NCBI GenBank assembly: GCA_031216915.1
Contig: CM062290.1
Span: 260,810,291-260,874,290, forward strand
Direction of reading: 5' to 3'
Length of the DNA: 64,000 nucleotides
Source: Pictodentalium vernedei
Taxonomy: Eukaryota; Mollusca; Scaphopoda; Dentaliida; Dentaliidae
Shown: piece after piece, positions 9,614-21,450 of the stretch
Numbering within the stretch: the stretch's first letter is position 1
Layout of the letters: each line of letters starts with the position of its first letter
Notes under the pieces: model-generated
The model's database searches: none
The model's input: the letters and a program-made list of their open reading frames with translations, nothing else
What the model was told of the DNA's origin: nothing
Translations under genes and position numbers: made by a program

Positions 9614-10892
9614 GGGAACAGGACCACTCGCCCCCGTGCCAACTCGCCCCCTTGCTGGTGGGCCAACTCGCCCCGGGCCAACTTGCCCTCGGGCCAATTC
9701 GCCCCCAGGTGGAATAACGAGGATTGATGGTGATTGCTGTTGAGAAATCAGTAGGCCTAATAACGCACGCTTTCCAAAATATTTGGTTTTATGACGTTTC
9801 GGCCTTGAGACGTTTCAGCCCTAAAGGCCAAAACGTCTTAGAAATTGGGCCGAAACGTCTTCACATTCGGTAATTCTTTTTTAGATGTGATTGTGTGGAG
9901 GGGGTTTGTGGAGTTTTAAATCCTTTACCCAACATAAATAAGAATTTTGGGGCGAGTTGGCCCGATTTTGGGGGCGAGTTGGCCAACTTCGAAAATTATC
10001 GTTATTTATTTTTTTATTTGAATTAAATAGAATTATTTTATATTTCCTGTTACTTATAGATTTCTGAATTAGTAATCCCATTTATATCCGATTTTCTTTT
10101 AATCATCAACTTCACAGACTTAGTACATTCCAGCACAAATAATTTTGACAGTCTGACTGAAACATCCCCCCAATCAAGCAGCACAGTTGCAATGTAAACA
10201 TAACAGATGAGTAATCATGAACAAAACATGTCATCAGATTAACGCTTTGGCGGTACTCACTTTGTTCTTAATTCCTTTGATTTCTTTGACTGTTGCGATT
10301 ATTTTCATTATACCTACCCAGTGAACAAACTGGTCCCAATACTTCAGAACGCGGTAGAGACAGTGGAATCGCGCATCAGAAATTCGTTTTTTCTTCATTT
10401 CATGGCGGCACTTTTTCACTTTAAACGTCATTTCGGATTATAATTTGGACTTTTTATTCCTCAAATATGTTACTGGAAATATTTTTTCATTGGAAATAAT
10501 TTTTTATTTCTTCCGGATTTGTAACAAAAACATGAATTGGTAAGTATACCTAATAGAAAATTTGATTAAAAATTTGTAAAAACAAAAACGTGAGCAGATA
10601 CAAATAACACAAAATTCTTATTTATGTTGGGTAAAGGATTTAAAACTCCACAAACCCCTCCACACATCTAAAAAAGAATACCGAAAATGAAGACGTTTCG
10701 GCCCGATTTCCAAGACGTTTCGGCCTCTTAGGGCCGAACTGTTATTAGGCCTACTCATTTCTCAACAGCAATCACCACCAATTCTCGTTATTCCACCTGG
10801 GGGCGAGTTGGCCCGAGGGCGAGTTGTTCTGGAGGTGAGTTGGCGCACCACCAAGGGGTCGAGTTGGCTCGGGGGCGAGTGGTCCCGTTCCC
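9614..10892. mobile_element. 1.28-kb fold-back element with ~300-bp arms
   Basis: The left end GGGAACAGGACCACTCGCCC is the inverse of the right end GGGCGAGTGGTCCCGTTCCC. Inversion continues through repeated GCCAACTCGCCC-like units, GAGAAATCAGTAGGCCTAAT, a block with three GACGTTTCGGCC-like motifs, and AATCCTTTACCCAACATAAA. The left arm reaches about 9955 and the right arm starts about 10610. The ~650-bp AT-rich centre holds no recognisable gene. Arm length, and minisatellite units inside the arms, recall Foldback-type elements. No clear target duplication. Confidence 0.8.
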
Positions 10893-10961
10893 GTTGAAAT
10901 TGACATGTTACCGGTACCTGAAACACGATGGCAAATTGGGTGGGTGGGGGCGGGATCTCTT

Positions 10962-10985
10962 GGGGGGGGGGGGGGGGGGGGGGGG
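10962..10985 (+). repeat. Run of 24 G
   Basis: Uninterrupted G run next to the fold-back element. Length may be unreliable in an assembly. It could form quadruplex structures on the + strand. Confidence 0.9.
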
Positions 10986-11189
10986 CTCCCAATGAAATGT
11001 TTTTTCCAAACAAATCTTATTGCAGTAAGAGATTTTGTGGAAATTTTAAATCAACATGCGATTTTGCACTCAATTGTCTCGTTTGAGTTGAAATTCGGAC
11101 CCCCTATGCTATCGCCAGTATCGGCGCATTTCGTTTCTCTCTTCAAGCATCGTGAAAGTGAAACTCGAAATGCACCCCTTCTCAGCAAA

Positions 11190-11290
11190 CCTGTCGTCAG
11201 CGACCACCTGTCTTTAACGACCATTTTTGGCAAGTCCCAAGGGTGGTCGCTCATGACAGGTTCTTCTGTACTTTGCACTTCTCCGACGAA
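11190..11290. repeat. GCGACCACCTGTC-type transposon end remnant
   Basis: TCGTCAGCGACCACCTGTCT and the inverse-like GGTGGTCGCTCATGACAGGT lie ~60 bp apart and resemble 9430-9600. Together they suggest an older transposon into which the fold-back element was inserted. This is inference. Confidence 0.4.
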
Positions 11291-11441
11291 GGCTTTGAAC
11301 ACGACCGGAAGATAAACGTGCGCGACTAATTACTCGCGGTATACGAAAAAGCGGTGCGCGATGGTGTGCTGGCGCGATCGCTCGCCGTTCCCAACGGTCA
11401 CTGGTCTTTGTAAACGTGAACATGTATTTACCCCACCTCTG

Positions 11442-11804
11442 GGAGTGGGGTGGCTCAGTGGTAGACTGTTGGACTTCTATGCTAGAGGTCCCAAGTTCGA
11501 TCCTCTTCCAGGACAACCCAAGTTGTGTCCTTGGGCAAAGCACTTTATTCTGGTTGCCTACATGGGAGCACGATGGTGCCGTGTACTAAGGTGCACTGCA
11601 CGTCGATGGTGCACATGTCTTCAACTGCTGTAACCCTGCTTGAATGGAGCTTGAACAGGTTTAGAATGTTGAGAAGCTAACAGTTGCTTGTTGATGCTCA
11701 GTGGTTCTCTCCGGGTACTCCTGCTTCCTTCATCCATAAAACTGTCACTGTCACAATTAGCCATTGTGCATAAGTATGTGACCTTAAACACCAATAAATA
11801 AATA
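11442..11804 (+). mobile_element. tRNA-derived SINE (family A), full length
   Basis: A Pol III A box (TGGCTCAGTGGTAGA, ~11451) and B box (GTTCGATCC, 11495-11503) are present. They are followed by TTGTGTCCTTGGGCAAAGCA, a long body, and the tail TATGTGACCTTAAACACC with AATAAATAAATA. It is flanked by CCCACCTCTG (11432-11441) and CCTACCTCTG (11809-11818), a 10-bp target duplication with one mismatch. This is the best copy of the family in the window. Confidence 0.9.
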
Positions 11805-11818
11805 GTATCCTACCTCTG

Positions 11819-12600
11819 ACAAATTTATTGATATATCCTCAAATTTTATTGGCTAAGAATGTCACATGCATACCAGCGGTAAATCACATACATGGTGGGT
11901 GTCACTTTAATACACGGTGAGTGGCCGCCATTACTATTTTGATGCATTTCCACTTGCTTCGAATTTTCAGAATTTGAATTAAAACAAAATCAGTGAATTT
12001 AAGTACCCAAAATATTTTGAAGGTACCGTATGTACTGATTTAATACATTAAATATTAAAAAATGGTCAGAAAATATTATTTGTAGTCCCAAAAGTTCTTT
12101 TTTGTTTTTATGACTTTATCGATTTTTTATGCTGAAGGCATGAGTAAAGCGAACATTTTCTTTACAGTTTACTTAACAGACTAAAAGTGATTTATTGATT
12201 ATTTAACAGTGTTTTATTAACGCTTTTCAGGTAGTAATGACAGTAAATGTACGTAAGGGTATTTCAGATATGCTTGTAGTGATATGCTTTATTTTGTAAA
12301 AAAAAATCACACTTCGAACAGCAACAATTGTTTACTGTCACCATGGATACGTGCCAGTGCAAGTTACTGTTGGTGGTTCTGCACTGTGCTGTCAATAGCA
12401 GTCTGTAAAAATTAAACATCTGGTCTTTCTTCATTTTCTGTAACAATTTATATGGACTTTCGACATAATAAATGTTAAATGGCATGCTGCTGGCTGATAA
12501 ATTTCCATAATACAAATATTTCGGTGATAGTGATGATCTAATCATAGTGTAGTAGCTGTTGATTTCTGTTGGATAAGTTAAATGCATTTTATTGTTACCT
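11819..12600. other. No recognisable feature
   Basis: AT-rich sequence without a supported gene or a repeat that I could pair elsewhere in the window. Confidence 0.5.
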
Positions 12601-14054
12601 CATATTGTTATTGTACATCCACAATTTCCTTTGGCACACCACACAGGTCGCATTTATGATTGGATCACTTTGAAACTTGCTGTGCTTGTTTGGGGTGACA
12701 TCTAGATGGGAGCTATCAATTTTCTTCCATTTCTGTACAAAAAATTATTGCTGCTGACAACGACCTTTGAGCTTGGTTTAGTTAGGCATCAATATTTCCC
12801 TTTGGCACACTCTACAGGGCACATTTATGATTGGATCGCTTTTAAATCTGGTATGCTTGTTTTGGGTGACCTCTAGATGGGAGCAATCGATTTTGTTTCA
12901 TTTCCGTTAAAAAACATTGCCGTTGGCAATGACCTTTGAACTTAGTTTAGTTAGGCATCAATATTTCCCTTTGGCACACCCTACATGGCACATTTATGAT
13001 CAGATCATTTTTAAACCTAGTATGCTTGTTTGGGGTGACCTCTAGTTGGGAGCTGTCAGTTTTTTTCCATTTCCTTCAAAAAAGCTGCAGTAATGACCTT
13101 TAAAATCAGTACATTAGTGCATCAACATATTCCTTTGGCTTGCCCTACAAGGCACATTTATGAATGGATTGATTTGATTTGATTCAAGTTCATCAAAAAA
13201 ACGTTGCTTCAGCACAGTCTTTGATCTTGATGCATTTGTGCATCAACATATTCATTTGACACACTCTATAGGGTACATTTATGCATTGCTTTGAAACTTG
13301 GTATGCATGTTCGGGGTGACCTCTGGATGTGAGCTATTTTCTTTCATTTCCATCCAAAAACATTGTTGTTAGCACCAATCTTTGAACTTAGTGCATTTGT
13401 GCAGCAACTTATCCCTTTTGCACTCCCTACTGGGCATATTTATGAATTTTTATCCAACCCCCCCCCCCAAAAAAAAAAAAACATTACTGCTAGCAATGAC
13501 CTTCAAAATTAGTATATTTGTGCATTAACATCTTCCTTTGGCATGCCTCAGAGAGTGCATTCATTATCAGGTTGTTTTGAAACTTGGTATGCTTTTTCAG
13601 GGTACCCAAGACAGGAGCTATCAATTTGCTTTTCATCTCTGTCAAAAACTGTTGCTGTTAGCAACAACCTCTGAATTTAGTGCATTTATGCATCAACATT
13701 CTTTTTTTGACTACAGGGTGCATTTATCATAGGATTGTTTTTGAACTTGGTGTGCTCATTAGGTGAGACCTCTAGATAGGATCTATTGATTAGCATTCAT
13801 TTCTCTGAAAAAAGTTGCCTTTTACATTGACCTTTAAACTTACTGCATTTGTGTATCAGCATTCTTCCTTTAGCATACCTACAGTTTACATTTAAAAATG
13901 CATGGATTGCTTTGATGTTGTGCAGACACAATGCTGTTAAGTTGAAGTTTCACCAAATAACATTGGAACCAGTGATTTTCAATTTTGCTACTTCACTTAT
14001 AGCTAACCAAGTTCAAGTTTGTGAAGCTGAGCAGCAGTGTCATTGACACTTTCA
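12601..14054 (+). mobile_element. Helentron-like tandem-repeat element, degraded array
   Basis: About eight units of roughly 150-175 bp share CCTTTGGCACACCCTACAGG, CATTTATGATTGGATC and TTTGGGGTGACCTCTAGATG. The array ends at AAGCTGAGCAGCAGTGTCATTGACACTTTCA-type sequence, with the same AGTGTC-ATT-GACACT hairpin that ends the elements at 2366, 15257, 17729 and 48248. The 5' end is not recognised; the start given is where the array begins. Confidence 0.65.
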
Positions 14055-14253
14055 ATCAACTATTCATTAACCTTATTCCTGAATGATTTTTGTGAATAGT
14101 GCTGGCCAGTTTTGGCCGTTACTTTGGGTAAAGGGTTAAATTCTTAATTGCAAAAAAGGAAAGATTGCTGCTTGAAATTTGGTATTTCAACATCAGTGGA
14201 CACAGGGTTAACCAAATAAGAGTAAAATCTTTCCAATAATTTTTTTGTTTCAG

Positions 14254-14437
14254 GTGAACTATGCAGAACAATATGGTGCTAAAGGAGTGATATTATATCC
14301 AGATCCATATGACTATGCAAATAACCAGTCAAATGTCTATCCAAATACATGGTGGTTGCCCGGCTGGGCTATACCTCGGTCACATGTGAGAAAAACACTT
14401 ACAGGTGATCCAGGAACACCTGATTATACCTCCTCAG
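14254..14437 (+). CDS. M28B peptidase exon a (end of PA domain)
   Basis: The acceptor TTTTTTGTTTCAG ends at 14253 and the donor GTTTGTATG starts at 14438. The exon starts in phase 0 and leaves one base over. It encodes GAKGVILYPDPYDY, WWLPGWAIPR and GDPGTPDY. In human glutamate carboxypeptidase II the matching segments are GAKGVILYSDPADY and GDPLTPGY; the Thr and Tyr of the latter (Thr269, Tyr272) bind calcium and are both kept here. The upstream exon carrying the start of the PA domain was not found in the window. Confidence 0.88.
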
Positions 14438-14528
14438 GTTTGTATGATCTGACTAACCCCTTGCGCACTGAAAAAAAATCACTCAATTTCAGTCTGCATG
14501 ATTTTCCATGATGCAACTAGGAGTTTAA

Positions 14529-14658
14529 CCTATTCAATCTTGTTTGACAGAGCTCATGAAGCTCTATCAAACAAGATTGAATTAGTTAAATTTCTAGTTG
14601 TGCTATGGGGAAAATTTGCACCTTGAAATTTCATATTTCAGAAACAGTGTGCAATGGG
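14529..14658. mobile_element. TTAA-flanked hairpin MITE
   Basis: TTAA at 14525-14528 and 14659-14662 borders a 130-bp unit with inverted ends (CCTATTC..., ...CAATGGG). The centre is a near-perfect stem at 14532-14582: ATTCAATCTTGTTTGA, AGAGCT, a loop, then the complement. TTAA sites and CC-starting ends suggest a piggyBac-type MITE. Confidence 0.7.
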
Positions 14659-14849
14659 TTAATCTTCTGATACAGTACTCTCATTGCAAATGTGATTTCT
14701 TTCAGGATTTGATTGCGATGATCTGATCTTGACATGTGCATGAGTGAATCAAGACTTCTAAAATAAAATATTGTGAAATCAAGATGAATCAAGAAAAACA
14801 AAAATAACTCAAATGAAGCAGTGTTTTTCGCATTTCTTTTTTGATAGAT

Positions 14850-14998
14850 TTCCTGTGGGAATCACAGGAACTGAAAAAGTGCATGATTACTGTGGTAAAC
14901 AAGTCTGTTTTACTGGAATAGTAAGACCTAGTAACCAATGCTTGGGATGTCAGTCCTCTGATATGATTGGCCAAACACCAATAAATATTTTCTACAGA
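14850..14998 (+). repeat. SINE-like family B, internally shortened
   Basis: Starts TTTCCTGTGGGAATCACAGG and keeps GTAAACAAGTCTGTTTTACT, CCAATGCTTGGGA and the terminal AACACCAATAAAT, but lacks most of the region between them. Compare the full copy at 46508-46743. Confidence 0.7.
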
Positions 14999-15256
14999 TG
15001 ACCTTTTATAGTGTTGAAAGCAGGAAAGTTTGAGAATTTTGGCCAGATTGTGACCCAGTCATGTTCCAGCTAAATTCTCTGTGCCCTTTATTTAGGCAGT
15101 ATTGCAGTATAGTAGTACAGGTATACAAATTACAACCAGCTTGGAATAAGTTTAAGAAGTGTGGGGTGCTTCAGAAGTTCTCAGCTGTCCATAAACTTTC
15201 GATTTGATAGAAACAAAGTCAGTAAAAATCTGAAAAGTCTTTATTTATTCATTTTT

Positions 15257-17726
15257 AGCTTAACTTGACAAAGTCAAGCTATTGCCATCACGCGTGCGGA
15301 AGTCTGTTAGTCTGTGAGTCTGTTCACATTTTTCTTTAGCACAGGCTACACCCTGTAGTTCTTGTCTGATCATCACGAAATTTCATATGCAGGTTTGGGG
15401 TCATGTCTAGATGAGAACGTCCCCTTTTGGTCATGATCAGTTAACCGGTATGGCTGCCCGAGCCGAAAACCATTAGCACAGTCTACAGGTCGTATTTATG
15501 AAGGGATTTCATTGTAACTTGGTAGGATGCCTCTGTATGATGCCTAGATGAGAACGTCCTCTTTTGGGCATGATCTGTCAACTGTGATGGCTGCCCAAGC
15601 CTGAAACCCAAAAACTTCTAGCACAGTCTGCAGGTCATGTTTAATATGGAGGGATTTCATTGTAACTTGGTAGGATGACTCCGAATGATGTCTGGATGAG
15701 GATTTCCCCATTTGAGCATGATCTGTCAACTGTGACGACTACCAAAGCCAAAAACCCGAAAATCTTCAGTACAGTCTACAGGTCATATTTATAGAGGGAT
15801 TTCATTGTAACTTGGTAGGTTGACTTGATGGCTGCCCGAGCCCAAAAACCTTTAGCATAGTCAAAAGGTCATATTTATGGAAGGATTTCATTGTAACCTT
15901 TAGGTTGACTCCATATAATGCCTAGATGATGACCAAAGCCCGAAAACCTTGAGCACAGTCTACAGGTTATATTTATGAAGGGATTTCATTGTAACTTCGT
16001 AGGATCACTCTAGATGATGCCCAGATGAGAATATCCCCTTTTGGTTGCGATCCTTCAAGCATGATGGCTGCCCGAGCCCAAAGCCCAGAAACCTTTAGCA
16101 CAGTCTACAGGTCATATTTATGAAGGGATTTCATCGTAACTTGGTATGTTGACTTCATATAATGTCTAGATGAGAACGTCCACTTTTGGACATGATTGGG
16201 CAACTTTGACTGCTACAGGAGCCCAAAGCCCCAAAACATGTAGAACAGTCTACAGGTCTTAATTATGAAGGGATTTTATTGTAGCTTGGTAGGATGACTC
16301 CAAATAATGTCTAGATGAGAATGTCCCATTTTGATAGCGATCATTCAGCCTTGATGGCTGCCTGAGCCAAAAAACCTTTAGCATAGTCAAAAGGTCATAT
16401 TTCTGGAAGGATTTCATTGTAACCTGTTAGGTTGACTCCATATAATGCGTAGATGATGACATCCCCTTTTGGTCGTGATTGGTCAACTGTGATGACTACA
16501 GGCGCCCGAAACCCAAAAATCTTGAGCACAGTCTACAGGTCATATTTATGAAGGGATTTCATTGTAACTTCGTAGGATCACTCCAGATGATGCCCAGATG
16601 AGAATTCCCCATTTGGTTGTGCTCATTCAACCATGATGGCTGCCTGAGCCCAAAGCCCGAAAACCTATAGCACAGTCTACAGGTCATATTTATGAAGGGA
16701 TTTAATTGCAACTTGGTAGGTTGACTTCATATAATGTCTAGATGAAAATGTCTTCTTTTGGATGCAATTGGGCATCTGTGATGGCTACAGGGGCCTGAAG
16801 CCTGAAAACCTGTAGCACGATCTAGAGGTCATATTTATGAAGGGATTTCATTGTAACTTGGTAGGATGACTCCAAATAATGTCTAGATGAGAACGTCCCC
16901 TTTCGGGCGCGATCATTCAGCCTTGATGGCTGCCCGGGCCCAAAACCTTTAGCATAGTCCATAGGTCGTATTTATGGAGGGATTTCATTGTAACTTGTTA
17001 GGTTGACTCCATATAATGCATAGATGATGACATCCTCTTTTGGTCAACTGTGATGGCTTCAGGGGCCCGAAGCCCGAAAACCTTGAGCACAGTCTACAGG
17101 TCATATATAAGAAGGGGTTTCACTGTAGGCTTACTCCAGATTATGCCCAGATGACAACTCTCACTTTTCCACTTTTAGTCGCGATCATTCAACCATGATG
17201 GCTTCTCGAGCCCAAAACCCAAAAAACTTTAGTACAGACTACAGGTCATATTTGTGAAGGGATTTTATTGTAACTTAGTAGAATGACTCAGTGTAATGTC
17301 GAGATAAGGACATTCCCTTTTAGTTACAATCGGTCTACCGTCATGGCTACACAGGCCTAAAGCCCAAAAACCTTTAGCACAGTCTACAGGCCATATTTAT
17401 GAAGGGATTTCAATGTAACTTGATAGGATGACTCATTTTGGAATAATTTCACTGTAACCTGGTAACTTTCATTGACATACGTTAACTGTGAGGGCCACAT
17501 ACATTAACTGTGAGGTCATATTAACCCACCCCTCAGCTCTTTAGTACCGTGTACACCTCATATTATTTTTATTAAAAACATAGCATGCAGGGAACAGAAT
17601 TTAACATATTCCCAATTATCACAATTCTTGTCATATTTCATAATCCTTTCATAAACATTGAACATTATCCTTTTCATCAAACACAACACACAGACAAGTT
17701 AAGCTACAGTGTCATTGACACTTTCA
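15257..17726 (+). mobile_element. Helentron-like tandem-repeat element, family 2, copy 1
   Basis: It opens AGCTTAACTTGACAAAGTCA and closes AAGTTAAGCTACAG, the hairpin AGTGTC-ATT-GACACT and TTTCA. About 15 units of ~145 bp share CACAGTCTACAGGTCATATT, TATGAAGGGATTTCATTGTA and GATGAGAACGTCCCC. Near its end lies a non-array block (CATATTCCCAATTATCACAA) that also precedes the end of the next copy. No protein is encoded. Confidence 0.8.
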
Positions 17727-17728
17727 TT

Positions 17729-19164
17729 AGCTCAACTTGACAAAATCAAGATAAGCTATTGCCATTACGCATGTGGAAGTCTGTGAGTCTGTCAGTCTGT
17801 TCACATTTTCTTTAGCAAAGGCTACACCCCCGTAGTTCTTATCCGATCATCACAAAATTTCATATGCAGGTTTGAGGTCATGTCTCGATGAGAACGTCCC
17901 CTTTTGGTCGCGATCTGTCAACCGTGAAGGGTGCATGAGCCTGAAACACAGAAACCTTTAGCACAGTCTACAGGTTGTATTTATGAAGGGATTTCATTGT
18001 AACTTGGTAGGATGACTCTGTATAATGTCTAGATGGAAACGGCCCCTTTTGGTTGCTTTTGGTCAACCGTGATGGCTACATGAGTCCAAAACCCAAAAAC
18101 CTTTAGCACAGTCTACAGGTCGTATTTATGAAGGGATTTCATTGCAACTTGGTAGGATGACTCTGTATAATGTCTAGATGAGAACGTCCCCTCTTGGTGT
18201 CGATTGGTCAACCATGATGGCTGTGCAGGCCGAAACCCAAAAACCTGTCTACAATTCATATTTATGAAGGGATTTTATTGTAACTTGTTAGGATGACTTT
18301 GTATAATGTGTAGATGAGAATGTCTTATTTTGGTCAGGTTCAGTCAACCATGATTGCCACAGGGGCACGTTACCTATATTCCTTTAGCACAGTCTACAGC
18401 TTGCATTTATGAAGGGATTTCATTGTAAATTGGTAGGATGACTTGGTATAATGTCTAGATGAGAATGTCCTATTTTGGCCGTGATCAGTCACCCATGATG
18501 GCCGCACAGTCATGTGACCTAGATTTGTTTAGCACAGTCTACAGTTCGTATTTATGAAGCAGTTTCATTGTAACTTGGAAGGATAACTCGGTATGATATA
18601 TAGATGAGACTGTCCTATTTTGGTCACAATCGGTCAGCCGTTACCGCCACCTGGTCATGTGACCTAGATTCCTTTAGCACTGTTTACTGGTTGTTTTTAT
18701 GAAGGGATTTCATTGTAACTTGGTTGGGTAAGTTGGTATTTGGATAACTTGTACTGATATCTAGATGAGACTGATCTATTTTGGCCATGATTGATCAATT
18801 GTGACCACTGGACCATCACATGACCTAGATTCCTTTAACAAAGTCTACGAGTTATATTTATGAAAGAATTTCATTGTATCTTGGTAGGATGACTCATTTT
18901 GGAATAATTTTACTGTAACTTGGTAACTTTGGCTGACAAACATTAACTGTGAGGGCCACATTAACCCAGGCCTCAATTCTTTAGTCCAGTCTACACCTCA
19001 AATTATTCTTATTGAAAATATAGCATGTAGGGAACATAAATTAACATATTCTCAGTTATCACAATTCTTGTCTTATTTCATAATCCTTTCATAAACATCG
19101 AACATTATCCTTTTCATCAAACACTACACAGTCAAGTTGAGCTACAGTGTCATTGACACTTTCA
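17729..19164 (+). mobile_element. Helentron-like tandem-repeat element, family 2, copy 2 (head to tail)
   Basis: It starts AGCTCAACTTGACAAAATCA only two bases (TT) after the 3' end of the previous copy and ends GTTGAGCTACAG, the same hairpin and TTTCA. It carries about seven ~145-bp units, and then the same ATTCTCAGTTATCACAATTC-type 3' block. Unit number differs from its neighbour (7 against 15), so this is a separate insertion or a rolling-circle tandem, not a recent simple duplication. Confidence 0.8.
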
Positions 19165-20040
19165 TTTCTTATAGAATTCTACAGCTATTAATTTAAATCT
19201 TTTGGTGTTGAATATTTTTAAACAATATTTTCCTGCTTCAAGATAAGCTTGTTTTGGGCTTTTTGCTGCCTTCATAGAGTGCTGAAACTCAAACTGAAAT
19301 GTTGCCTCATAGCGCACCAGGGCTTTGGAAGCTAAATTGAACACAGAGTTAGAAATAATCCTTTAATGGTAAGAGGAAAAAGGCTAGAGGTCATATTCAG
19401 CATGAGCATGAAATTGTTCTGGAATATAAGAATAAACTATGAAGATGATATAAAATATTTCAAAAATAGGTAGATTACTAAGCATTCTCTCATCTTGTAA
19501 GCTTCTGGACTCGAATGCACTTCAGTTTTGATAATGTTACAAGTATTTCATCTTCAGGGATTGTAAACCACTTTTTAAAAGTGGAGGACCTGAATCCAAG
19601 GTTCCGATTGTTTTTATATGTGTTACCAATCATCCACTTGAATTAACTTGTGAGTGGAATGTTTAAAACAACTGTGTCCCAACAAATCAAACTGGAACAT
19701 GTTGTCATTTTTTCAACTCATTTTTAACTTCAGAAATGAAACCAGATATTGTAGAAACTAAGTTTGTATGAGAGAAATAATCGTGATATTTTTAACTAAT
19801 TTGGATTGGTCAGCTCTTTAAAGCCCAATTGTGATTTTGACAAAATTTATATTTTCAGAACAGGTTCTCCAGAATGTAAGCTATAGGTACATTTGCAGGT
19901 AGTTTTCAAGTATTGTGACAGTGCTAGCAAGTCAAATCTCAACAGTTTATATTATACAAGACTTGATTGGAACCACTCTGTAATTAGTTTTAGCTGATAT
20001 GAATTGAAAAAACAATTTTTAAATTTGTTCTAGTAATTTA
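19165..20040. other. Intron sequence without recognisable feature
   Basis: AT-rich; no repeat paired elsewhere and no supported exon. Confidence 0.5.
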
Positions 20041-20045
20041 GGGTA

Positions 20046-20216
20046 AACTCCTTGCATGCTGCTGGCAGAGTTTCCTGCCCAGGACAGGAAATCTTATCCT
20101 ATGATTTCTTGTTTCAAATGTTCATGAATTTTTCATCAAATCTAGTCATGGCTGCCTCACAGCAGCCATGACTAGATTTGATGAAAAATATTTAAAATTA
20201 CTCAGTGGGCTAAGAG
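20046..20216. mobile_element. TTAA-type hairpin MITE with 26-bp perfect stem
   Basis: The right border is TTAA at 20217-20220; the left border is decayed (GTAAACTCC). The interior has GCTGCTGGCAG and CTGCCCAGGACAGGA, shared with the copy at 42500-42737. The stem at 20129-20187 is TTTTCATCAAATCTAGTCAT, then GGCTGC, a short loop and the perfect complement. It lies 38 bp before the next exon. Confidence 0.72.
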
Positions 20217-20254
20217 TTAAATCTAATTGAATATCTTTTTTTCCTGTTTTGCAG

Positions 20255-20345
20255 ATACAGTTCACAGAATTCCCGAGTATAAAACAAGTTATCCAAAAAT
20301 TCCTGTGCATACTGTCAGCTATAATGATGCATATCATTTACTCAA
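20255..20345 (+). CDS. M28B peptidase exon b (linker to peptidase domain)
   Basis: The acceptor TTCCTGTTTTGCAG ends at 20254; the donor GTAAGTGG follows. The 91-base exon completes the split codon from exon a and encodes IPEYKTSYPKIPVHTVSYND and then AYHLLK. The IPVHTVSYNDA segment matches IPVHPIGYYDA of GCPII, where the chain enters the peptidase domain. Confidence 0.86.
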
Positions 20346-20368
20346 GTAAGTGGAACATTGAAAACAAT

Positions 20369-21450
20369 ACAGTTGAACTCAGTTAATTGAAGAGCCACTT
20401 TGTGGGTGAGAAGTTTTCAATGAACAGTTTGGTTGTAACTTTCTAGCGTTCTAGTGATAAACATTTTTTTTTATCTATTTTATCTTACAACAAGAATGCA
20501 TTCCCCTCAGTACCAGCCAATACAACTAAAAATATCTAGACAAAGTACAAATCTCTATTGAGGGTAGCAACTGCACATGTGATCATTCAAGTCAGAAAGA
20601 GAACGTTTTTAACCTGCACTCAATTGGCATCGGGTTATTACACATGTCAAGGCCACCATTTTTGATAACTATAATTAAATGATAAATAAATCACCAGCAC
20701 AACTAAATAAATTAGACAAGATCACTTTTAGCCATGATGATATTTTACACAGGCATACCATGTGTTAAAGTGAAAATTAAAACAAAAGAAACACACAGCT
20801 GAACCACTAGCATAAACTTCTGCGGTTATAATACAAGTAGAACAATGAATGGGGATTACATTGTGCACTGCACAAGAATGCAATACCATGATGTCATGAT
20901 CATCATTCATAAAAAATCTGTTCATAAATGCTGAATGATTGTCAAAACAGGCGCCATTAAAAACTGGACCCATATCCCTCTATCATGCAAACAGGTCAAG
21001 AAAGAGGGGAAATAGTATAAGATAAATTGGTTATTACCACCATGTCTGTTTTGAACATGGTGTACTGAAGTCTTGACCTTGCCTCTGGGTTAAATATTGA
21101 GTCATCCTAACAGACTTGTCGATGAGTGCCCAGACACGAGGTCTCGACTTCAATACATAATTCTCTCAGAAACCCACATTTTGGTAATAGCCTCTATATA
21201 TCTTGTTTGACAGAGCTCATTGGAGCTCGGACAAGACATACAATACCAAATGCTTAGATCTTAGGAATATAAACACAGGGAATTTAGTGATTGTCAGAGC
21301 AGTTCTTAGTGCATCCAAAAGTTGTATTTAATTAGGAAGAGTTTACTCTATAACCTATATGCAGTTGACAGGTGAAATTGTGCTAAAGGTATGGTAAATG
21401 ATTTGGGATTTTGAAGTCATATGCAATTAATAGATTTATTCAGTTAATCC
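20369..21450. repeat. pogo/Tigger-like MITE family, copy 1, degraded
   Basis: The end CAGTTGAACTCAGTTAATTG and the block TTTACTCTATAACCTATATG (near 21345), then GGTATGGTAAATGATT, match the copy at 42937-43341 read in the other direction. CAGTRGAACYC-type ends are typical of pogo/Tigger elements. Other sequence may be inserted; the right end is unclear. Confidence 0.5.

Noticed and set aside
10762-11315. Open frames on both strands crossing the G run
   Set aside because: Composition artefacts of the poly-G/poly-C tract and fold-back arm; no known domain.
11442-11520. tRNA-like A and B boxes
   Set aside because: Part of a SINE with target duplication and AATAAATA tail; not a functional tRNA gene.
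15257-19164. CRISPR-like regular repeats
   Set aside because: Units are diverged throughout with no conserved short repeat and unique spacer pattern; animal mobile-element arrays explain them.
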